This document shows, piece after piece, positions 30,970 through 41,003 of a stretch of 64,000 nucleotides of DNA (the stretch's first letter is position 1; each line of letters begins with the position of its first letter). The stretch spans positions 41,524 to 105,523 of the forward strand of contig NZ_JAJFBP010000011.1 of NCBI RefSeq assembly GCF_020697055.1, read 5' to 3'. The stretch comes from Panacagrimonas sp. (GTDB lineage: Bacteria; Pseudomonadota; Gammaproteobacteria; Nevskiales; Nevskiaceae). The notes below the pieces were generated by a model. It saw only the letters and a program-made list of their open reading frames with translations. It was not told the DNA's origin and made no database searches. The position numbers were made by a program, and so were the translations under genes.

Positions 30970-31713
30970 TCAGGAAGAGCCCGGCGGTCCCGGAATGACG
31001 TAGAAGTAGACCGCGAACCAGTGCAGCACGCTACCGCCCAGCACGAAGAGGTGCCAGATCGCGTGGTGATAGCGCAGACGTCGCCACGTGTAGAACAGCA
31101 CGCCGCCGCTGTACGTCAGCCCGCCAGCGCCCAGCAGCACCAGTCCTGCGGGCTCGAGCCGGTCGAGCAGCGGTTTGATCGCGACGATCGCGCACCAGCC
31201 CATCAGCAGATACACCGCCAACGAGACGGCCTCGTAGCGCCCGGTGGTGAACACCTTGAGGCCCACGCCGATCAGCGCCAGGCCCCAGGTGAAGCCGAAC
31301 AGGCTCCAGCCCCAGGGACCGTGAAGCGTGATCAGCGTGAACGGCGTGTAGGTGCCGGCGATCAGGAAGAAGATCAGCGAGTGATCGATCACGCGCAGCA
31401 CGTGGCGCGTGCGCGGCAGCGGAATGCTGTGGTACAGCGTGGAGGCGAGGTACATCATCACCAGCGTCGCGCCGAAGACGCTCGAGGCGACCACGTGCCA
31501 CGTGTCGCCGTACAGCGCCGCGCGCACCACCAGGACCACCAGGCCGACGATCGCGAGCAGCGCGCCGAGGCCGTGCGTGATCGCGTGCGCCAGCTCCTCT
31601 CCGAAGCTGTAGAGGTTGTCTACCGCGTGTTCGAGCTGTTCCGGGACCGGGATGCGCGGCAGCGGCTGGCGCAGAGCGGTCCTGTCCCGATTGCGTCGAC
31701 GCTTAACCCGCAC
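30970..31713 (-). CDS. Hemolysin III / adiponectin-receptor-like (YqfA) membrane protein
   Basis: A 247-residue protein with seven hydrophobic segments. The family signatures are the first conserved helix with AHAITHGLGA, YLASTLYHS in helix 3 and IWHLFVLGGSVLHWFAVYFY at the end, which supply the conserved Ser/His/Asp set of zinc-dependent CREST hydrolases. The start at GTG 31713 overlaps the end of nfeD by 11 bases; its ribosome-binding site is weak, and a later start is possible. The true activity in bacteria is uncertain. Confidence 0.9.
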   Translation of the reverse strand: MRVKRRRNRDRTALRQPLPRIPVPEQLEHAVDNLYSFGEELAHAITHGLGALLAIVGLVVLVVRAALYGDTWHVVASSVFGATLVMMYLASTLYHSIPLPRTRHVLRVIDHSLIFFLIAGTYTPFTLITLHGPWGWSLFGFTWGLALIGVGLKVFTTGRYEAVSLAVYLLMGWCAIVAIKPLLDRLEPAGLVLLGAGGLTYSGGVLFYTWRRLRYHHAIWHLFVLGGSVLHWFAVYFYVIPGPPGSS

Positions 31714-32143
31714 GCTCGACCCGAAGCGTCGCGCCCTCCGCCTGCACCACGCGCACCTGGCTGCCGGCCGGCATGTCGGGGCCGGCGATTCGCCACTGCG
31801 AATCGTCGACGCGCAGCGTGCCGACGCCGTTGATCACCGGATCGGTGAGCGTGAAGGTGCGGCCCACGTAGGAGTGACCGCGACGATTGAGCGAGGGCTG
31901 CTCCACCACCGGCTGCTGCGGAAACAGCTTCTTGTAGGCGAAGAAGCAGACGATCGACAGCACGCCGAACAACACCAGCTCCACGGTCCACGGTGTGGGC
32001 GCGAGCCAGGCGATGACCCCGACCACGATCGCCGAGACGCCCATCCACATCAGCACGAAGCCGGTGGGCAGCAGCATCTCGACCGCCAGCAGGCCGAAGC
32101 CGGCGACGAACCAGTACCAGTACACCAGCGGATCCGCTTCCAT
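31703..32143 (-). CDS. NfeD-family membrane protein (short form)
   Basis: A 146-residue protein with two or three N-terminal membrane helices (WYWFVAGFGLLAVEMLLPTGF and two more) and a C-terminal OB-fold-like beta domain (VGRTFTLTDPVINGVGTLRVDD). This is the short NfeD form without a protease domain, always paired with an SPFH protein; here qmcA ends one base upstream. The two are thought to form a membrane microdomain scaffold. Confidence 0.92.
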   Translation of the reverse strand: MEADPLVYWYWFVAGFGLLAVEMLLPTGFVLMWMGVSAIVVGVIAWLAPTPWTVELVLFGVLSIVCFFAYKKLFPQQPVVEQPSLNRRGHSYVGRTFTLTDPVINGVGTLRVDDSQWRIAGPDMPAGSQVRVVQAEGATLRVERAG

Positions 32144-32144
32144 C

Positions 32145-33107
<963 letters not shown>

Positions 33108-33215
33108 TCGGACCCCCAGGTTGAGTGCGCGAAAAGTATGGCACGGGCACGCCCGATGCTGATTCATGCGCCCATCAACGCGGTGCCAGCCCGACCGGCT
33201 CACAGGGCCGGATCC

Positions 33216-36194
33216 ATGACGATCGAAAAACTGCGCCGGCCTGCGCAGGACGCCGGCCGTGAAGCCCAAACCCTGCCCCGGGCCGATCCGGACCCGGGTG
33301 GCGAATCGCCGCGGGCGATCATGGATGCGCTGCCGCATGCAGTGATCGAACTCGCCGCGGACGGGATCAGCGTGGGCGGTTTCAACAGGGCGCTGCGCGA
33401 TCTGGCCTCCGGGATCGCCGGCTGCGCCGCCGGTACGCCGTGGCTGGAGCTGTTTCATCCCGATGACCGGGCGTCGCTGGCCGCTGCGTACGGCGACGCA
33501 TCGCAAACGGCCGCCGGCGGCGTGTGGCGCCACGTCGCGCGTCTGGGCTGCGACGCGGATGCGCGCTGGGTCCTGGTCGCGGGACGCAACGGCGGCGACG
33601 GTGCCGAGGCGTCGCGCTTCCTGTCGCTGGCCGACGTCCATGACGTGCAACTGCCGGGGCCGCCCCACGCGCGGGCCCAACGCAACGACCGCTTCCTGCT
33701 GGCACTCGAGGACGAACTGCGCGCGCTCGGCGCGGGCGTCGACGTGCGCCGCATCGCCGCGCGCCGGCTGGCCGAATTCCTGTCGGTCCATCGATGCGCC
33801 TACGCGATCGTGGACGGCGACGAGGACCATGCCGAGGTCGATCAGGACTACGCGCGGCCGGGGATCGGAAGCGTCGTCGGCCGATATCGCCTGACCGACT
33901 TCGGCGCCGCGACGGTCGACGCCCTGCGCCACGGACGCGCCGTCGTCGTCGATGACGTCGGGTCCGATCCGCGATTCGATCGCGACACGCGCGCGGTATA
34001 TCGGCGTTACGACGTGCGCGCCCTGGTCTGCGTACCGTTGCAGCGCGCCGGTCGCCTGGTCGCGGCCATGGCGATCCATTGCGCCGAGGCCAGACGCTGG
34101 CGGGAGGACGAGATCGCGCTCGTGCACGCGGTGAGCCATCGCTGCTGGGAATCGCTGGAGCGCGCGCGCGCCGAATCCGAGCGTCGTGCCGGCGATGCGC
34201 GCTTCCGTGCGCTGGTGGAAGGCGCGGCGCAGATCGTCTGGAGCACCGATGCGGACGGGCGCGTGGTGGAACCGCTGCCGTCCTGGTGCGCCTTCACCGG
34301 TCAGACCGCGGCCCGGGCGATGGGCGAGGGCTGGGTGGACGCCGTGCATCCGGACGATCGCGAACGCTTCCGCCGGCTCTGGCGCCAGGCGCTCGAATCC
34401 GCGCGCGCGTTCGAGGGCGAGTTCCGCGTCCAGCACGCGCAGGCCGGCTGGCGCTGGATGCGCGCGCGCGGCCATCCGGTGATGGGCGACGACGGGACGG
34501 TGCGCGAGTGGATCGGCATGAACGTCGACGTGAGCGAGCGCAAGCGCATCGAGCGTCGCGACGCGTTCCTGGTGCGGCTCGACGACGCGGTGCGCTCGCT
34601 GTCGGATCCGGAGGAGGTGGCCACCAGCGTCGCGCGCCTGCTGGGCGAGCACCTGCAGGCGCAGCGCGTGACGTATCTCGAGGTGGATCCGGACGAACAC
34701 GTCTTCACCGTCGTGCGGGACCACGCGCCGGGCCTGCCCGAGTTGCGCGGCCGCACCTTTCGCCTGGACGAATTCGGCAGCGGCGCCGGCGAGGCGCTGC
34801 GCGGCGGTCGGGGCTTCCTTGCGCCCGACCCCGGCATCGCCGAGGGCTCCGCACTGGTCGGTGGACAGGAAGCCGAGGCGCCGGACCCGAACCGATCGGC
34901 GGTGCTCATGGTGCCGCTGTTCCGCGATCGGCGACTGGCCGCCGTGCTCGGCCTGGTGCGCCTGATGCCCCGTCAGTGGCAGGAGGAGGAGATCGACCTG
35001 GCACGCGCGGTGATCCATCGCGGTTGGGAGTCGATCGAACGCGCGCGCCTGGCGCGCGACCTGCGTTTGGCGGACGAACGCAAGGACGAGTTCATCGCCA
35101 TGCTCGCGCACGAATTGCGCAACCCCCTTGCGCCGTTGCGCAACGGCCTGCAGGTCCTGCGCCGCGGGCCCGCCGACGTGCCCGCCGAGCGGGTCCATCG
35201 AATGATGGAACGCCAGGTCGATCAGCTCGTGCGACTGGTGGACGACCTGCTCGACGTATCCCGCATCACCCGCGGAAAGATGGAACTGCGCATGGAGCCG
35301 CAGTCGCTGTCCAGGATCCTGACGGTGTCGATGGAGACCGCGCGACCGCTGATCGACGCGCGGCGGCACCGGCTCGAAGTCGACGTGCCGGGCGACGAGA
35401 TCCGGGTTCGGGGCGACGCGGTGCGCCTCGCGCAGATCTTCGCCAACCTGCTGAACAACGCGGCGCGGTACACCGACGACGGCGGATCCATCGTTCTGCG
35501 CGCGCGGCGCGAAGGAACGCGCGCCGTCGTATCGGTACGCGACAGCGGCATCGGCCTCGCAGCGGAGATGTGCGAGCGGGTGTTCGAAACCTTCGAGCAG
35601 GTGGCGCGCGGCCCCAATGACCTCAACAGCGGACTGGGAATCGGCCTTTCGCTGGCGCGCAGCCTGACGTTGCTCCACGACGGCCGCATCAGCGCGCACA
35701 GCGAAGGTCTGGGTCGCGGCAGCGAGTTCGTGGTGAGCCTGCCGCTGATCGACACACCGAAGGAATCGGCACATGGAGATGCCGCTGCGGCGGACCACGA
35801 CGGGACCGCGCTCCGCACCGCCCTGCGCGTGCTGGTCGTGGATGACAACCAGGACGCGGCCGACGCGTTCGGCACGCTGCTCGAGGTGCTCGGCGCCGAG
35901 GTGCGCGTGTGCTATCGCGCGGTCGACGCGATGGCAGAATTCGAACGCGAGGTGCCCGAAATCGCGTTCCTGGATCTGGGCATGCCCGAGATCAACGGCT
36001 ACGAACTGGCGCGCCGCATCCGCCAGCATCCAAGAGGGCGGGATCTGCGGCTGGTCGCGCTGACGGGGTGGGGCAAGGACAGCGACCGCCAGCGTTCGCG
36101 CGACGCCGGCTTCGACCATCACCTGGTCAAGCCGGTGAACCTGGACGTGCTCGAGTCGGTCCTGTCGTCGCCCGACGCGCTCAGGCCGCGCTGA
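33216..36194 (+). CDS. Hybrid sensor histidine kinase with PAS, GAF and receiver domains
   Basis: A cytoplasmic 992-residue kinase from ATG 33216 (MTIEKLRR); ATGs at 33138 and 33156 are alternatives. Order: a PAS-like domain (about 35-140), GAF (155-320), PAS (325-445, ending MNVDVSERKRIERRD), GAF (450-610), HisKA with His632 (MLAHELRNPLAPL), HATPase (N box ANLLNNAARYTDDGG, G boxes DSGIGLAAEM and SGLGIGLSLA), and a receiver with Asp920 (IAFLDLGMPE). No membrane segments, so it senses an internal signal. No cognate regulator gene is nearby. Its end overlaps the convergent sufE by 14 bases. Confidence 0.92.
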   Translation: MTIEKLRRPAQDAGREAQTLPRADPDPGGESPRAIMDALPHAVIELAADGISVGGFNRALRDLASGIAGCAAGTPWLELFHPDDRASLAAAYGDASQTAAGGVWRHVARLGCDADARWVLVAGRNGGDGAEASRFLSLADVHDVQLPGPPHARAQRNDRFLLALEDELRALGAGVDVRRIAARRLAEFLSVHRCAYAIVDGDEDHAEVDQDYARPGIGSVVGRYRLTDFGAATVDALRHGRAVVVDDVGSDPRFDRDTRAVYRRYDVRALVCVPLQRAGRLVAAMAIHCAEARRWREDEIALVHAVSHRCWESLERARAESERRAGDARFRALVEGAAQIVWSTDADGRVVEPLPSWCAFTGQTAARAMGEGWVDAVHPDDRERFRRLWRQALESARAFEGEFRVQHAQAGWRWMRARGHPVMGDDGTVREWIGMNVDVSERKRIERRDAFLVRLDDAVRSLSDPEEVATSVARLLGEHLQAQRVTYLEVDPDEHVFTVVRDHAPGLPELRGRTFRLDEFGSGAGEALRGGRGFLAPDPGIAEGSALVGGQEAEAPDPNRSAVLMVPLFRDRRLAAVLGLVRLMPRQWQEEEIDLARAVIHRGWESIERARLARDLRLADERKDEFIAMLAHELRNPLAPLRNGLQVLRRGPADVPAERVHRMMERQVDQLVRLVDDLLDVSRITRGKMELRMEPQSLSRILTVSMETARPLIDARRHRLEVDVPGDEIRVRGDAVRLAQIFANLLNNAARYTDDGGSIVLRARREGTRAVVSVRDSGIGLAAEMCERVFETFEQVARGPNDLNSGLGIGLSLARSLTLLHDGRISAHSEGLGRGSEFVVSLPLIDTPKESAHGDAAAADHDGTALRTALRVLVVDDNQDAADAFGTLLEVLGAEVRVCYRAVDAMAEFEREVPEIAFLDLGMPEINGYELARRIRQHPRGRDLRLVALTGWGKDSDRQRSRDAGFDHHLVKPVNLDVLESVLSSPDALRPR

Positions 36195-36600
36195 GCTCGG
36201 CCGAGGCCAGCTGCTTGATGCGCTCGACCATCGAGTAGAAGCCGTTGCGCCGATTCATGCTGATGTGGCTCTCCAGCCCCAGTCGCGTGAAGGCGGCGCC
36301 CAGGTCCATGTCCACGATCTCGCGCGGCGTGCGGCCCGAGGTCAGGCCCAGCAGCACCGCGATGAGGCCCTTGACGATGTGCGCGTCCGAGTCGCCGAGA
36401 AACTCGAGCGTGACCGGCGGTCCGTCGCGGCGCATGTGCGAGAGCCACACCTGACTCATGCAGCCGCGCACCTTGTGCGCATCGTCGTGCTCTTCCATCG
36501 GCATGGGCGGCAGCTTGCGGCCCAGGTCGATCAGGTAGCGGTAGCGTTCTTCCCAGTCGCCGAGCAGTTCGAAGGTGTCGGCGAGATCATCGATGTCCAT
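36181..36600 (-). CDS. sufE: SufE-family cysteine desulfurase activator
   Basis: A 139-residue SufE-like protein that accepts sulfur from a cysteine desulfurase. The acceptor Cys47 is in KVRGCMSQVWL, and the first helix (FELLGDWEERYRYLIDLGRKLP) is diagnostic. Length is usual. No sufS or other cluster gene is next to it, so its partner lies elsewhere. It is convergent with the hybrid kinase and overlaps its end by 14 bp. Confidence 0.94.
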   Translation of the reverse strand: MDIDDLADTFELLGDWEERYRYLIDLGRKLPPMPMEEHDDAHKVRGCMSQVWLSHMRRDGPPVTLEFLGDSDAHIVKGLIAVLLGLTSGRTPREIVDMDLGAAFTRLGLESHISMNRRNGFYSMVERIKQLASAELSAA

Positions 36601-36646
36601 GGGTGCAATTCTAGGTTTCCGCGCCGCGCATCGCGCGCCAGCGGAC

Positions 36647-36652
36647 TACAAT
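36647..36652 (+). promoter_or_regulatory. Candidate rph promoter (-10)
   Basis: TACAAT lies 35 bp before the rph GTG. No clear -35 is present. The predicted start near 36659 would give a short leader. Confidence 0.4.
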
Positions 36653-36686
36653 CACGGACCGCCGTCTCCGCTGCGAGCTCCGTACA

Positions 36687-37406
36687 GTGTCCCGTCCCTC
36701 CGGCCGCCGGCCCGATCAGCTTCGTCCCGTCTCCATCCAGCGCCGCTATACCCGCCATGCCGAAGGCTCGGTACTGGTGTGTTTCGGCGATACGCAGGTG
36801 CTGTGCACCGCGAGCGTCGAGGAACGGGGGCCGGCCTGGAAGAAGGACCAGGGCTGGGTCACCGCCGAGTACGGCATGCTGCCTCGTGCCACGCACACGC
36901 GCGGTCGCCGCGAGGCGGCACAGGGCAAGCAGTCCGGCCGCACGCAGGAGATCCAGCGCCTCATCGGTCGATCGCTGCGCGCGGTGGTCGATCTGGACGC
37001 GCTGTCCTGCTGCACGATCACGCTCGACTGCGACGTCATCCAGGCCGATGGCGGCACCCGGACCGCGGCGATCACCGGCGGTTACGTGGCCATGGTCGAC
37101 GCGGTCGCCGCGATGAAGAAGAAGGGCCTGATCAAGAACAACAACAACCCGGTGCACGGGCAGGTGGCGGCGATCAGCGTCGGCATCCATCGCGGGCAGC
37201 CGGTGCTGGACCTCGACTACGACGAGGATTCCGACTGCGAGTGCGACATGAACGTGGTGATGAACGACGCGGGTCACTTCATCGAAGTGCAGGGCACCGC
37301 CGAGGGCCACGCCTTTCGTCGTGAAGAGCTCAATCGACTGCTCGACCTGGCCCAGGCCGGCATCGCGCAGCTGATCGAGGCGCAGCGTGCGGCGCTCGCC
37401 AACTAG
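36687..37406 (+). CDS. rph: Ribonuclease PH
   Basis: A 239-residue phosphorolytic 3' exonuclease that trims tRNA precursors. [35 protein letters not shown] and [18 protein letters not shown] are typical catalytic and phosphate-binding parts. The start is GTG ([14 protein letters not shown]). Rph-rdgB order is common in gammaproteobacteria, and rdgB follows 46 bp later. Confidence 0.97.
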   Translation: MSRPSGRRPDQLRPVSIQRRYTRHAEGSVLVCFGDTQVLCTASVEERGPAWKKDQGWVTAEYGMLPRATHTRGRREAAQGKQSGRTQEIQRLIGRSLRAVVDLDALSCCTITLDCDVIQADGGTRTAAITGGYVAMVDAVAAMKKKGLIKNNNNPVHGQVAAISVGIHRGQPVLDLDYDEDSDCECDMNVVMNDAGHFIEVQGTAEGHAFRREELNRLLDLAQAGIAQLIEAQRAALAN

Positions 37407-37418
37407 GAGCAGCCCGGA

Positions 37419-37446
37419 CTTGTTCTCGCGGCCCGAGGGGTACAAT
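37419..37446 (+). promoter_or_regulatory. rdgB promoter, possibly leaderless
   Basis: A TTGTT-like -35 at about 37419-37424 is 15-16 bp from a TACAAT -10 (37441-37446). The expected start falls at about 37453, exactly the A of the rdgB ATG. No ribosome-binding site precedes that ATG, in agreement with a leaderless mRNA. Confidence 0.5.
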
Positions 37447-37452
37447 TCGGGC

Positions 37453-38046
37453 ATGGAAGAAATCGTCATCGCCAGCCGGAATCTCAAGAAGGCACGCGAG
37501 CTCGAAGAGCTGCTGGCGCCGCTGGGAATGCGCGTGCGACGGGTCAGTGAATTCACGCCCAAGGAGCCGGCCGAGACCGGCGCCACCTTCATCGAAAACG
37601 CGCTCATCAAGGCGCGTCACGCGGCCGCCGCGTCGGGGCTTGCGGCGATCGCGGACGACTCGGGCCTGTGCGTCGATGCGCTTGACGGTGCGCCCGGCGT
37701 GCGCTCCGCGCGCTATGCCGGAGAGCCGGCGTCGGATGCGGTCAACAACGCCAAGCTGCTGGCCGAACTGGACCATGTGCCCGAGGCCGGACGCAGCGCG
37801 CAGTTCGTGAGCCTGCTGGTGCTGATGCGTTCGCCGCACGATCCGATCCCGCTGATCGCCGAAGGACGCTGGCGCGGACGCATCCTGCGCGCGCCGCACG
37901 GCGCCAACGGTTTCGGCTACGACCCGCTGTTCTATGTGCCGGATCAGCACTGCACGGCGGCGGAGCTTTCTGCCGACAAGAAGAACCGCCTGAGCCATCG
38001 CGGGCAGGCGATGCAGATCCTGCTGCGCCAGCTCGGCGCCACCTGA
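37453..38046 (+). CDS. rdgB: dITP/XTP pyrophosphatase (RdgB/HAM1)
   Basis: A 197-residue enzyme that hydrolyses non-canonical purine NTPs. MEEIVIASRNLKKARELEEL has the Ser/Arg/Asn/Lys phosphate loop; TFIENALIKARHA, ADDSGLCVDAL (metal) and GFGYDPLF are HAM1 signatures. ATG 37453 has no ribosome-binding site and may be leaderless. hemW follows with its ATG directly after the stop. Confidence 0.96.
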   Translation: MEEIVIASRNLKKARELEELLAPLGMRVRRVSEFTPKEPAETGATFIENALIKARHAAAASGLAAIADDSGLCVDALDGAPGVRSARYAGEPASDAVNNAKLLAELDHVPEAGRSAQFVSLLVLMRSPHDPIPLIAEGRWRGRILRAPHGANGFGYDPLFYVPDQHCTAAELSADKKNRLSHRGQAMQILLRQLGAT

Positions 38047-39252
38047 ATGATCGGCGAGGCGCCGCGCGCGCCTTCGCCCGCGGCCGGATTGGAACTTCCT
38101 CCGCTTTCGCTCTACGTGCACCTGCCCTGGTGCGCGAAGAAGTGCCCGTACTGCGACTTCAATTCGCACGCGATCCGGGCCGCCGCGATTCCCGAGGCCG
38201 AGTACGTCGAAGCGCTGCTGCACGATCTGGACCACGAGCTCGCGCAGGCACCTGATGACGGACGCGCGCTGTCCAGCATCTTCTTTGGCGGCGGCACGCC
38301 GAGCCTGTTTTCGGGCATCGCGATCGGACGCGTGCTGGACGGCGTGGCGCGTCGCGTCGCGCTGGATCCCGATATCGAGATCACGCTCGAGGCCAACCCG
38401 GGCACGGCCGACGCCGCGCACTTTCGCGACTATCGCGCCGCGGGCGTGAACCGCATGTCGATCGGCGTGCAGAGTTTCGACGACGCGCAGCTGCGCGCGC
38501 TCGGTCGCATCCATGGCCGCGACGAGGCGCTGCGCGCGTTCGGCCTGGCGCGCGAAGCCGGGTTCGACAACCTCAATCTCGACCTGATGTTCGCGCTGCC
38601 GGGCCAGCGGGTCGACGCGGCGCTGGCCGACCTCGGCGCAGCGCTGGCGCTAGGGCCCGAACACCTGTCCTGGTATCACCTCACGCTCGAGCCCAACACC
38701 GAGTTCGCGGTGCGCCCTCCGGCGGATCTGCCCGATGCCGATGCGGCGGCGGACATCCACGACGCCGGACTGGCGCGACTCGACGGCGCGGGCTTCGGCC
38801 AGTACGAGACGTCGGCGTTCGCGCGCGCCGGGCGCCAGGCGCGGCACAACCTCAACTACTGGCGCTTCGGCGACTACCTCGGGATCGGCGCGGGCGCGCA
38901 CGGCAAGCGCAGCGGGCACGACGGGCACGGCGCGCTGCGCATCGTGCGCCGCGCACGGCACAAGCATCCGCGCACGTACATGGAGACCGCGGGCAGCGCG
39001 CGTGCGGTGCAGGAGGAGCGGGTGCTCGCCGCCGACGAGTTGCCGTTCGAGTACTGCATGAACGCGTTGCGGCTGCACGAAGGATTCGAGTCCCGCGCGT
39101 TCGAGGCGCGGTCGGGATTGCCGTTTGCGGCGCTGCGTCCCCGCCTCGACGAGGCCGCGCGGCTCGGACTGGTCTCCATCGACGGATCTCGCGTCGTCCC
39201 GACGGCACAGGGGCGACGCCATCAGAACCGGCTGCTTTCGCTGTTTCTCTGA
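38047..39252 (+). CDS. hemW: Radical SAM heme chaperone HemW
   Basis: A 401-residue radical SAM protein of the HemN-like group that transfers heme rather than oxidising coproporphyrinogen. The 4Fe-4S set is Cys29, Cys33 and Cys36 in LPWCAKKCPYCDF, and FFGGGTPSL, EANPGT and RMSIGVQSF follow. The Pro/Ala-rich first 20 residues are extra. Its ATG abuts the rdgB stop, a common order. The final region has the winged-helix typical of HemW. Confidence 0.94.
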   Translation: MIGEAPRAPSPAAGLELPPLSLYVHLPWCAKKCPYCDFNSHAIRAAAIPEAEYVEALLHDLDHELAQAPDDGRALSSIFFGGGTPSLFSGIAIGRVLDGVARRVALDPDIEITLEANPGTADAAHFRDYRAAGVNRMSIGVQSFDDAQLRALGRIHGRDEALRAFGLAREAGFDNLNLDLMFALPGQRVDAALADLGAALALGPEHLSWYHLTLEPNTEFAVRPPADLPDADAAADIHDAGLARLDGAGFGQYETSAFARAGRQARHNLNYWRFGDYLGIGAGAHGKRSGHDGHGALRIVRRARHKHPRTYMETAGSARAVQEERVLAADELPFEYCMNALRLHEGFESRAFEARSGLPFAALRPRLDEAARLGLVSIDGSRVVPTAQGRRHQNRLLSLFL

Positions 39253-39262
39253 GTGAGGACCA

Positions 39263-39475
39263 ATGCTCGAAGAAGCTGAAGTCACCTGTCCCTGCTGCTG
39301 GGAGACGATCGTGCTCGAACTCGACCTCTCTGCCGGCTCACAGACCTACACCGAGGACTGTCCGGTGTGCTGCAGGCCGATGACGGTGCGCCTGCGGGTG
39401 GAGCAGGGCGGCGACGTCGACGACGAGGAGGCGACGACGCGGTTCGAGGTCGACGTCGAGCCGGAAAGCGACTGA
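39263..39475 (+). CDS. CPXCG-motif cysteine-rich protein
   Basis: A 70-residue acidic protein with two cysteine knuckles: CPCC at residues 9-12 and CPVCC at 33-37. It belongs to the small CPXCG zinc-binding family. The C-terminal half is very acidic (DVDDEE and EVDVEPESD). It follows hemW by 10 bp and converges with the NeuB-like gene. Function unknown. Confidence 0.85.
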   Translation: MLEEAEVTCPCCWETIVLELDLSAGSQTYTEDCPVCCRPMTVRLRVEQGGDVDDEEATTRFEVDVEPESD

Positions 39476-39481
39476 CGCGCG

Positions 39482-40978
39482 CTACCAGGTCTCGAGCACG
39501 GTCTTGCGCTGCATCGGATCCAGCCGCGCCACGACCTGGTCGTCGTAGATCGAGTCGCCGCGGATCGCGGTCGTGGACACCTCTTCGAAGATGCAGCCGC
39601 CCGAGGAGCTGAAACTGTGGCGCTGGCCGCGTCCGACCAGGCACTGGTCGCCCGCCTTCAGCTGGTGCGTCTGGCCTTCGACGACGAGCGTCAGGTCGCC
39701 GTGCAGGATCTGGAACGTCTCTTCCTTCTTCACGTGCCGATGCGTCGGATGGCGCTGCCCCGGCAGCATCACGCCCAGCTTCTTGCAGTACTCGCGGTTG
39801 ATCAGGTCGATCAGGATCACGCCGACTTCGCGGAAGGACTCCATTCCGTAGTGGTGTGAAAGCTCGATGGAGAAATCCTTGCCGAGCGCCACGCGCGCCT
39901 CGTTGAGCATCGCCTTGGCTTCGTGGACGACGTCGCGCACGTGGCGGACCGCGGTCTCGTCGCGCACGTCGAGGATCGCGTCATCCTTGCCGTAGTCGCG
40001 GCTGGCGACGATCGTTTCGGCGTAGTCGCCGCTCGTGCACTGGGAATCGACGACGATCGGCATCGCGAAATAGACCGAGGCGCGATCCAGCGTTTCGCCG
40101 CGCTTGATCGGGCGCGCGGCGAAAACGCCGCGGCTGAGCTCGCGCAGCGAAACCGATTCCTCCTTCGGAATCACCTTGTCCTTGGTCGCCGCGTGACAGA
40201 TCAGCCGCGTCCGCTGCGCGGCGGCCACCCACTTCTCGACCTGTTCCGGTCCCAGCGAGTAGGTGTTGAGCTTGTGCTGGTCGGTCGCAAGGCCGACGTG
40301 GCGTTCGAGGATCTGGGCGCCCATCGCGACCGCGGCACGCACGACATCGAGTTCGTCCGGACCCTCGTGCGCGCTGTATCCGATCGTCAGGTTCGGATAG
40401 CGCTGCATCATCGTGCGCATGTAGCCGAGGTGGATGGTTTCGATCGGCGCCGGATAGATGCCGATGCAGTGCAGCAGTCCGAACACCGTGACGTCGCGGT
40501 GCTCGAAGAAATTCACGATGCGGTCGATGTCACGGAACGTGCGTCCGCCGCTCGAGGCGATCGTCGGCTTGCGCGCCGCGGCGATGCGTTCCAGCAGCGG
40601 CCAGTCGGTGGCGCTGCAGCTGGCCACCTTCAGGATGTCCACGTTGTGCTCGAGCGCCAGATCCACCGACGCCTCGTCGAACGGCGTCACCATGGTCATC
40701 AGGCCCTTGGCCTTGGCGGCCTCGAGCAGCGTGAGCATGTCGCGAGCGCCCAGACGGGTGCTCAGAAAGCGGCCGATGTGCTTGACGTCCGCGCGCCCGA
40801 CGTACGCCGGGTGGATGAACGTGTCGAGATCGCGGTACTGCAGCTTGATGGCGGCGCGGATCGAGTGCTTGCGGGCGATCTCGGCCAGCGCGTCGATGAT
40901 GGCCAGACCGTGCTGGATCTCGCCCTGGTGGTTGTTCGCCATCTCGAAGACGAACAGGTTCTCGAACATCGGGTGCAT
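39482..40978 (-). CDS. NeuB-family nonulosonate (sialic-acid-like) synthase with cupin
   Basis: A 498-residue protein starting at ATG 40978 (MHPMFENLFVFEMANNHQGE). The N-terminal TIM barrel condenses a hexosamine with phosphoenolpyruvate; EMANNHQG, IKLQYRDLDTF and GLATDQHKLNTYSLGPEQ are its metal and substrate parts. An SAF (antifreeze-like) segment lies near residues 285-345 (SLRELSRGVFAARPIKRGE). Residues 390-480 are a cupin with HPTHRHVKKEETF and GDLTLVVEG, an unusual C-terminal addition. Product unknown; it could be a pseudaminic or legionaminic-type acid. The NeuA-like gene precedes it on the same transcript. Confidence 0.88.
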   Translation of the reverse strand: MHPMFENLFVFEMANNHQGEIQHGLAIIDALAEIARKHSIRAAIKLQYRDLDTFIHPAYVGRADVKHIGRFLSTRLGARDMLTLLEAAKAKGLMTMVTPFDEASVDLALEHNVDILKVASCSATDWPLLERIAAARKPTIASSGGRTFRDIDRIVNFFEHRDVTVFGLLHCIGIYPAPIETIHLGYMRTMMQRYPNLTIGYSAHEGPDELDVVRAAVAMGAQILERHVGLATDQHKLNTYSLGPEQVEKWVAAAQRTRLICHAATKDKVIPKEESVSLRELSRGVFAARPIKRGETLDRASVYFAMPIVVDSQCTSGDYAETIVASRDYGKDDAILDVRDETAVRHVRDVVHEAKAMLNEARVALGKDFSIELSHHYGMESFREVGVILIDLINREYCKKLGVMLPGQRHPTHRHVKKEETFQILHGDLTLVVEGQTHQLKAGDQCLVGRGQRHSFSSSGGCIFEEVSTTAIRGDSIYDDQVVARLDPMQRKTVLETW

Positions 40979-41003
40979 AAGTTTTCCGGAGCAGGGCGAA
41001 CTT

